DNA from: Campylobacterales bacterium
GTDB taxonomy: Bacteria; Campylobacterota; Campylobacteria; Campylobacterales; Arcobacteraceae
Assembly: GCA_027064245.1 (NCBI GenBank)
Contig: JAMOPZ010000426.1
Coordinates: 1 to 7,211 of the forward strand
Length of the DNA: 7,211 nt
Direction of reading: 5' to 3'
A program made the translations under genes and the position numbers. The first letter of the stretch is position 1. Every line of letters begins with the position of its first letter. Below, piece after piece: positions 5,970-7,211 of this stretch. The notes under the pieces were generated by a model. It was not told where the DNA came from, made no database searches, and worked only from the letters and a program-made list of their open reading frames with translations.

Positions 5970-7211
5970 ATGATTAAGATGAATAAAAATAAAATAATAA
6001 CCATTATACTGTTTTTTGTATTTATAGTATTGTCTATATCTACTATTTATGATATCAATAGACAACAACAATATATTGAACTAAAACAGAAACAAACATT
6101 TCAAACAACTCAACAAATTATAGATGGAAAAATCATTTTCTTTAGAAAACTTTTTGCAACTAGAGTAAAGAATATCATTAGGAAAAATCCTATGGTAAAA
6201 AAAGCTATCAAAAGTCAAGATCATAAAAAAATAAAAAAAACTTTTGATTCTATATTTAAAATATTAAAAAGAGAAAATATATATACTAAAACATTACATT
6301 TAATATCACCAAATAATATATCTATATATAGAGCACATAAACCAAATAAATTTGGCGATGATTTAAGTAATATAAGACCAATTATAGACTATGTTAATAA
6401 ATATAAAAAGGCAAAATATGGTTTTGAAACGGGAGTTTATGCTGCAGTATATCGTATAGATATACCTATATTTTATAATAAAAAATATTATGGTATCCTT
6501 GAATATGGTATAGATCCAAATATTTTTATCTCAGACTTAACATCTGTATCAAATTATATCAAATCAACAATTACTTTAAATAAAAGTAATTGTAAAAGTA
6601 ACATTAAAGATAGAAAAAAACTTATAATTAATGGTCATACACATCTTATATCCAATAATAAGTTTTTTAATAATATAAATATAAATACCAATAAAAATTT
6701 TTATAAAGATAATAAATATTATAGTATATATTTATATGATCTTTTAAATTTTCAAGCAAAAAGTGTAGGACACATAGTAATAGCACTAGATATAACAGCA
6801 GATAAAAAACGGAAAATAAATATAATAAAAATATCAATAATAAATCAGATTATATTACTTGGAGTAATTTTTATTATTGTTTATTATGCATTTAACTACT
6901 ATGAAAAACAGATACATAAGCTTATAGCTCAAGAAAAAAATAATGAAAAAATCCTTTATCAACAATCAAAAATGGCAGCAATGGGAGAGATGATAGGTAA
7001 TATTGCCCACCAATGGAGGCAACCTCTAAGTGCTATTAGTACTATATCTTCTGGTATTGCTGCTCAAAAAGAGTATGGTATATTTAATGAATCTACATTA
7101 CTTGATTCAATGGAAAAAATAACAAAACAAACACAATATATGTCAAATACTATAAATGATTTTAGAGATTTTTTTAAACCAGATACAAAAAAAGTAAAAT
7201 TTATATTAAAA
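5970..7211 (+). CDS. Membrane sensor histidine kinase with dCache-type sensor (3' end beyond window)
   Basis: The frame is open for 414 codons to the right edge, following an in-frame stop at 5964. It encodes a predicted inner-membrane two-component kinase. Membrane segment 1 is about 9-27. The periplasmic sensor spans about 28-287, with HLISPNNISIYRAHKPNKFGDD-like text at 110-131 and GFETGVYAAVYRIDIPIF (151-168), resembling the double-Cache sensor of many Campylobacterota receptors. Membrane segment 2 is about 288-309. A short helix then leads straight into the H-box SKMAAMGEMIGNIAHQWRQPLS (from 333) with phospho-accepting His347; no HAMP or PAS lies between. The ATPase domain is beyond the window. 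The ligand is unknown, and no response regulator is in view. A second ATG at 5979 is possible; neither has a clear ribosome-binding site. Lys, Asn and Ile are very frequent. Confidence 0.9.
   Translation, partial: MIKMNKNKIITIILFFVFIVLSISTIYDINRQQQYIELKQKQTFQTTQQIIDGKIIFFRKLFATRVKNIIRKNPMVKKAIKSQDHKKIKKTFDSIFKILKRENIYTKTLHLISPNNISIYRAHKPNKFGDDLSNIRPIIDYVNKYKKAKYGFETGVYAAVYRIDIPIFYNKKYYGILEYGIDPNIFISDLTSVSNYIKSTITLNKSNCKSNIKDRKKLIINGHTHLISNNKFFNNININTNKNFYKDNKYYSIYLYDLLNFQAKSVGHIVIALDITADKKRKINIIKISIINQIILLGVIFIIVYYAFNYYEKQIHKLIAQEKNNEKILYQQSKMAAMGEMIGNIAHQWRQPLSAISTISSGIAAQKEYGIFNESTLLDSMEKITKQTQYMSNTINDFRDFFKPDTKKVKFILK

Overview
The window is an AT-rich bacterial chromosome segment whose gene content and order point to the Campylobacterota (formerly Epsilonproteobacteria). 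The main evidence is the run rplU-rpmA-obgE-proB-fmt, an order I recall from Campylobacter jejuni, together with a PUA-less glutamate 5-kinase and a histidine kinase with the HQWRQPL H-box common in this phylum. The general style suggests Arcobacteraceae or Sulfurimonas-like bacteria, but I cannot fix the genus from sequence alone.

Almost everything is on the minus strand, so transcription runs from high to low coordinates. From the right: der (GTPase for 50S maturation) has its own promoter and is followed by a weak AT-rich hairpin. Next is a single-gene unit for a class II superoxide reductase. Then come rplU-rpmA (L21 and L27) from a clear -10 element, closed by a hairpin terminator. Immediately after it, obgE-proB-fmt are packed end to end (0-nt gap, then an 8-bp overlap). 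Finally there are three tRNA genes, tRNA-Met(CAT), tRNA-Gly(TCC) and tRNA-Arg(TCT), with their own -10 element and a strong shared terminator. On the plus strand, divergent from der, a membrane-bound sensor histidine kinase starts at 5970 and runs off the right edge. It is visible through its Cache-type sensor, two membrane segments and the phospho-accepting His, but not its ATPase domain.

Functionally this is a translation and ribosome-assembly neighbourhood: two large-subunit proteins, two ribosome-assembly GTPases (Obg and Der), the initiator-tRNA formylase and three tRNAs. Proline synthesis (proB) and superoxide detoxification are added. There are no mobile elements, CRISPR arrays or phage genes, and I saw no convincing new biological system. 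No gene-free stretch exceeds about 110 bases. The points worth a second look are modest: a superoxide reductase with a substituted active-site motif, an H-box lacking the usual acidic and Thr/Asn residues, a terminator inside an otherwise conserved operon, and an inserted segment in the Obg G domain.
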